This document shows, one piece after another, positions 59,401 to 64,000 of a stretch of DNA of 64,000 nt. Positions within the stretch are counted from its first letter, which is position 1, and every line of letters begins with the position of its first letter. The translations under genes and the position numbers were made by a program. The notes beneath the pieces are model-generated. The model searched no databases. It saw nothing but the letters and a program-made list of their open reading frames with translations, and had not been told where the DNA came from. Source of the DNA: Syngnathus acus (taxonomy: Eukaryota; Chordata; Actinopteri; Syngnathiformes; Syngnathidae); NCBI RefSeq assembly GCF_901709675.1, contig NC_051091.1:2789967-2853966 (forward strand), given 5' to 3'.

Positions 59401-61110
59401 GTGCCATGATTTTGCAAAGATTTCTGAGACAAGAGTCTCTCCAAAGCAAGGTCAAAGAGTTGATTCTCTTGATGGCCAACGTGCTTGCTCTTCAACAGCT
59501 GCGGCTTCTTGGCAGCCGCTGATAATTGTTTGCAAATGTCAGTACTTCAAAGTGATTCACGGTTATGGCGGAAAAATCACAACACCCTGACTCCATTTCC
59601 AGGTTAGCTTTGCTTTTTTTTTTCTTCCAAACATCTCACTCGGTCATGTTTAGGAGACACCTGCTCGGTACAATTTGGCAAACAAACACACATTTGCGCC
59701 TTTGTGCCTGCTTAATATCACAGCGTCCGGAACGGGCGGGATGAAGATGGCGGTTGATTAATATCACATCTGCCCATGCATTGAAGTGCTGAAATAATTT
59801 AAGCCCTGAATTATGGGCTCTGAAATTATGTATGAGATTTTTCATTCTGAGGAATGGCCCAGTCCTTCACCGGCCCGGCCAGCTCCACAATTAGAGGCTC
59901 TCTTTAGCAGCGACGTTCACACCCGATTGCTCGTCCCCCCGATGGTGATAACCCAATGTCCCCGTGTGGCTAGCCGACCTTGTGGGTAGGTTCACGGTTT
60001 TGCCAAGGATGACGCTCGCCTTCCTTACTTAGAAGGGGATGTAGAGACGGATGAGCCTCGCCGGTCATGGAGGGGTGGCAGAGGAGGAAGTCCTCCATCT
60101 TGGAGCTTGATGTGATCACTCGCAGCCATCGCTCAAAACGGCTACGATGCACATTTCGGCCCATCGCGCGTACCGCCGGTGCCTTCCTGATTTACAATCA
60201 AAACGCAAACCGGCAGTCCATCACACGCAGACTACAGACACTCATCTGGAACAACTAAAATGTTTATTTTGGCGACAGTCCAAATAATGAGTCCAATCTT
60301 ATAATTTACACCACTGACAAAGCTTTAGTTTGTATTCTTTTTTGTAGTACTTCCGGTTCACTACATTTTGGTGCACATTTTGCCTCCATATCACAAATTT
60401 CTTTATTTTGGTAATAGAAAGTAATTTGACATCACTTCTTGTTCTTTCGACTGCTCCCTAAGGCAGATCAATCGTTCCCATCTCACTCTGTGCTCTGCAT
60501 CTTCCCGTGTGCAGTTTATGTTCTCTCCCCATGCTTGTGTGGGAGAATGACCGACTAAAGCCACGATTCCTCCCGTCAATTACTATGTATGAACGTATAC
60601 TGGCTGAGGCTGTGTGTTTAGTTAGAGATAATTATCACCGTTGTTTGATTGCGTTGTATATTTCCTGGCAGCTGGCGCGTTGCCGTATGTACATATAAGC
60701 CGCCCGTCGTCTCAGACAAATTCAATTATTTTTGACACGGAAAGAAAACAGAAACAATGGCTGGCACGTCGTCCAATAAAATGAAGGGGCGAGCGAGCGG
60801 AGAAAGTATCCGAGCGTTTAGCAGCTCGCATCGGTGTGACACGTGTTACCTGTCGGCAGTTGCCCGAGCGCCCACGCGCCGCTGGCTGCACACAATTATT
60901 GCCTCCTCACAGGCTTGAAAGGAGCTGTCAAAAATAATATTGTCTCTCTCCGACTTGCGGTAAATAAAAACTTTTAAGCTCTTTTCTATCGAGCTGCCGC
61001 TTTTTCTCACATCATCACACAACAATTGGATCCAAATGACGTCAGTGGGAGCATCGCGGCCATCGGCTCTTTCGGGATCTTAAACCTATGCAAAACGTTT
61101 CAAGATGGAA
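56462..61110. other. non-coding DNA, no gene seen
   Basis: Apart from GC-richer patches at 57230-57740 that could be conserved non-coding DNA, nothing was recognised. Frames are short and overlapping. Confidence 0.55.
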
Positions 61111-61115
61111 TTGGG

Positions 61116-61522
61116 TATTGCAGGGGTTGTTCTGCTGGAAAAACTGCAGATAAGATTCTGGAGGCTCGGTCAATCAATCAAGATGACTGACAGAATGAAG
61201 AGTGATCAGCATCAAATGTAACAATGGTGGACCCACAACATGTGTGGGACGAAGCAAAGGACATCAGGCCACTTCCTGTAAAGCCATCTTCTTATGTGGC
61301 TACTGGCAAGCGTCAGACAACGTTTTATGACTTATTGATCCTTCTTCTGTGGAGGAGTTTGCTAAGGATCAGTTATCTGCTCTGTAACATGAAAAGCTGG
61401 AGTTGAAGGAAGGATCTGTGATAGATTGTTTCTTGTCTGAAATCACTAAGCTCCTGCCACATCCTTCTTTTCCACTGTAGGCAGAAAACTCTGTACGTAG
61501 CATTTTGCATTTGAGAAAATAA
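61116..61522 (+). pseudogene. decayed protein-coding-like stretch, family not recognised
   Basis: One + frame reads YCRGCSAGKTADKILEARSI, two stops, then MVDPQHVWDEAKDIRPLPVK..TTFYD. At about 61331 the sense-like reading moves to another frame with LIDPSSVEEFAKDQLSAL, a stop (61385), HEKLELKEGSVIDCFLSEIT, a stop (61478), and AENSVRSILHLRK. Balanced, protein-like composition continues across one frameshift and four stops. This looks like an old coding relic such as a retrocopy or transposon remnant. I cannot name it, and no splice sites bound the pieces. Confidence 0.4.
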
Positions 61523-64000
61523 CCTCCTTGCCTGCTTTGCTTTTCGTTCCAAGTTTAGCTTTTTTTGGGGGGGGGGTCATTACTCAATTAAGTACTTTTC
61601 AATACCTTGCTTTTTTTCTTTGTATTGACGGCTGCTTTTTTCCCCCTTTTTTAAATGTGTATTGCTCGCAGTGTCAAGTTACTGCCTCTGTGTTAAGTGG
61701 ACGTGTCCATCAAATACAAACAGCTCTGAACTTATTTTGTTCACTGCCAATACCGTCTACCAATATGGAAGGAGATTCTCCCAAGTGCACAAGTTGGTTT
61801 CTAGAAATTGAGCACAGTAACTGACTGTGTGGTTTGTGGGCCAATCTTCTATTCCTCCTTAAGGCTTGTAAAGCTACGCGGTGAACATTGGAGATCGTCC
61901 TGTTGTGCAGAGTTACAGGGCGATCTTTCATTTGGCTGCCATGACCAGGGACTAAGATGCTGCAGAGCGAACGTGGTCTTTGCTACCTGAACCTGCCAGA
62001 TGTAATCTATCTATGCCTGCTTACATTAATTTGCCTTCCTTTCCCTAATGCGCTTTGGCCCAATTAACACAGTGGCTCTTTTTGCAGTGGAGCTTGGTGG
62101 GGTGGGCTTGGGGGTTTATGGCTTGGTGGCGCATGTGTCAGAGTTGCACTTGGCTGCATCCTCGCTCCGAGTGCCTTCCCAAACGGAGGGCCGGCTGTGA
62201 ATACCAATGCTTGCCGCTTCCTGCAAAGAGTGATAGGATACGTATTCCCACCGTTTGGCTTCCCCAAGCGAGACATTTTAGAAATGCATCAACTCCCGAA
62301 GGTTAAAGAAGGTGAAAGAAGAAAATCCCTTAAAGGCACGCAAGAGTGCACAATTAGAGGAGTGCAATGCTGGGGGTGAATGAATTTGTGTTGTTTGGGA
62401 ATGGTGCTGCTGCTTTATGCACTTTTACAGGGAACATCAGAGTCATTTGCTTCCATTCTCACTCATCAATGCCATCTTTGCAAAAACAAAGACCATCATT
62501 AAGCATCACTGTTTTGTTCCGATTTAATGCACCGCATAGCCAGATCAACAAGTACAATGATAGGGCCACACTTGACACACAATATACATGCGGGAATACA
62601 CAACAATCCAGCTAATTGGAATTAGCCACAGGACATGACACCTATCCTATTGATCACTGTAAATGTCGCCAAAGTGGGCAACAATGGTGCTGAACGCTGA
62701 GAGCCTGTGATTGGCAGAATACAATGCCCTTTTAGTAGTTCAATCAGAACATATTTCATCAGCCCAAAATATGAAATTTGGTTCAGCGACAGCTCGGTGA
62801 GAGTGTACTTGTCAGTCTTGCGTGAATTGTGAAATGGTTTGAGTGCGTTAGAAAATGAACAAAAGAAGCAGCTCACAGCAGGTACCAACCATTCCTCAAG
62901 TGTTAAAAGATTGAGTGAAATGCACTGCGAGGGTTGGCGCATCGTCTCCCATCCCATTAAAAATAATGCGTTCCAAAAACATTCATGATGCTTAATTTTG
63001 CCAAACGTCAATCAAGGAAATGTAATCCGGTGCGGCCCGTGTGGTGCAGTTTTCATTAGAGCTCTAATATGCTAATAATTAATTAGGGAAATGTTTGCAA
63101 CGCCACCATACAGCGTGGTTGTAGAACATAAGCGAGGTGTAGCCAAGCGAAGAAATGACAATACATTTCTGTCAATTACACTTGACAGTAAAGATAATTG
63201 ACCTTAATTGACTTCCAACAGGAGGATATGAGTTGTACAGGACAGTACAGGACCTCACTAAAGTTTGTCCCATCTCTGTTGCCCCAAGTAAAAGCGTGAC
63301 AGTGCCACAAATCTCTGATGTTTTTGACCTTTATTTCATGATTTTAAACAGCACACCAACACCCTCTCGAGCACGTAATCGGCTTTGGGCGTGTCTCTCC
63401 TCTTTCTCCTTTGTTTGACGGTAAATGCTGAGCGCTCGGTACAAGGAGCCTTTGCTTGACTCGCCAATATGCCGTCACGTTTTTAGAGAGTTGACTCGCC
63501 GTGCAGGACTTTGATGACTCCATTGAAGCGTGCATCTTAAGAGGCCGCGGAGGGCTGAAACAAAGCATGTCGGCAGTGGGCTGGCGATGCAGGCGGCGGG
63601 GGGTCTGGCAGGACTTTAATCCGGGCCGCGGCGCTGATGAATAGTCGCCAGAGTTTCATTCTTACCGCTGCGCTTGGCTGCTGAACGCTGATGGAAATCC
63701 TGCGTACCCGTAAGGTCCTTTTGATGCTATAGCCAAGCAAGGATCATGGCCCCCGGCGCCAGGCCTGTTTGGGGACCAAACTGTTGGCCAAGTAGGTGCT
63801 TGGTGTCAGGGTCCAGGTAGTTTTGAGCCAGTGTTTCCAAACCCGTGGTCACATGAGGCCACAACAAGGGCATCTAACTGCTGCAGTATTAACACAGACA
63901 CTCATTGAAAGAGAGTTTCCAGTTTCCCGTTGATCTCCGCTTGCTTGACACCATCTTGTCATACCAAATCATTGAGGCTCAAGATTTGCAGAGGAAAAAT
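61523..64000. other. non-coding DNA, no gene seen
   Basis: No exon, RNA gene or known repeat recognised. Frames such as 62622-63011 (minus) lack family features. Confidence 0.55.

Overview
This window is vertebrate nuclear DNA, most probably from a teleost fish. The evidence is the lack of dense coding sequence, several dispersed repeats that look fish-type (a hAT-like element whose tip reads CAGTGGTTCT..AACCTGGG, a tRNA-headed SINE with a GATGGATG tail, and an inverted-repeat element rich in ATAAGTCGC), vertebrate TTAGGG-type repeats, and short introns with standard GT/AG signals. Nearly all the reading frames are chance openings or translations of repeats. I can support one real protein-coding exon, one broken retrotransposon endonuclease, one decayed coding-like stretch of unknown origin and one exon-like tandem array. 

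Layout: 1-5.1 kb is ordinary non-coding DNA. From 5.14 to 11.52 kb lies a repeat complex. It starts with a MITE-like element and a 5.74-5.90 kb palindrome. Next come 196-bp units, each carrying a 72-nt tRNA-like gene on the + strand, and then a (TTAGGG)-variant array. The middle is seven copies of a 236-bp hairpin unit with no length variation. The same tRNA-like units and telomere-like repeats then return in opposite orientation and end near 11.52 kb. The two sides share rare variants, so the complex is a large imperfect palindrome. Its telomere-like blocks run TTAGGG to CCCTAA, the polarity expected for end-to-end fused chromosome ends or for an inverted duplication. 

From 11.5 to 31.4 kb the DNA is non-coding, apart from a truncated hAT-like element next to a SINE (14.95-15.57 kb), a 50-57-bp minisatellite (19.65-19.82 kb) and microsatellites. 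At 31.4-32.6 kb sits a complete inverted-repeat transposon containing 118-bp tandem repeats. At 35.6-36.2 kb is the minus-strand 3' end of a non-LTR retrotransposon with a PD..ELT endonuclease signature. 

At 37.07-37.72 kb a GC-rich promoter region with a long GA tract leads into a + strand first coding exon. It encodes a signal peptide and ends at a phase-1 splice donor, so a secreted or membrane protein gene starts here. No second exon was recognised, so 37.7 kb to the window end is probably largely its first intron. At 54.1-56.1 kb a six-copy, ~327-bp tandem array on the minus strand carries matched splice acceptor and donor sites in five copies. It sits directly downstream of an exon-like open frame at 56.07-56.46 kb. 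A frameshifted coding relic lies at 61.1-61.5 kb. The rest is non-coding.
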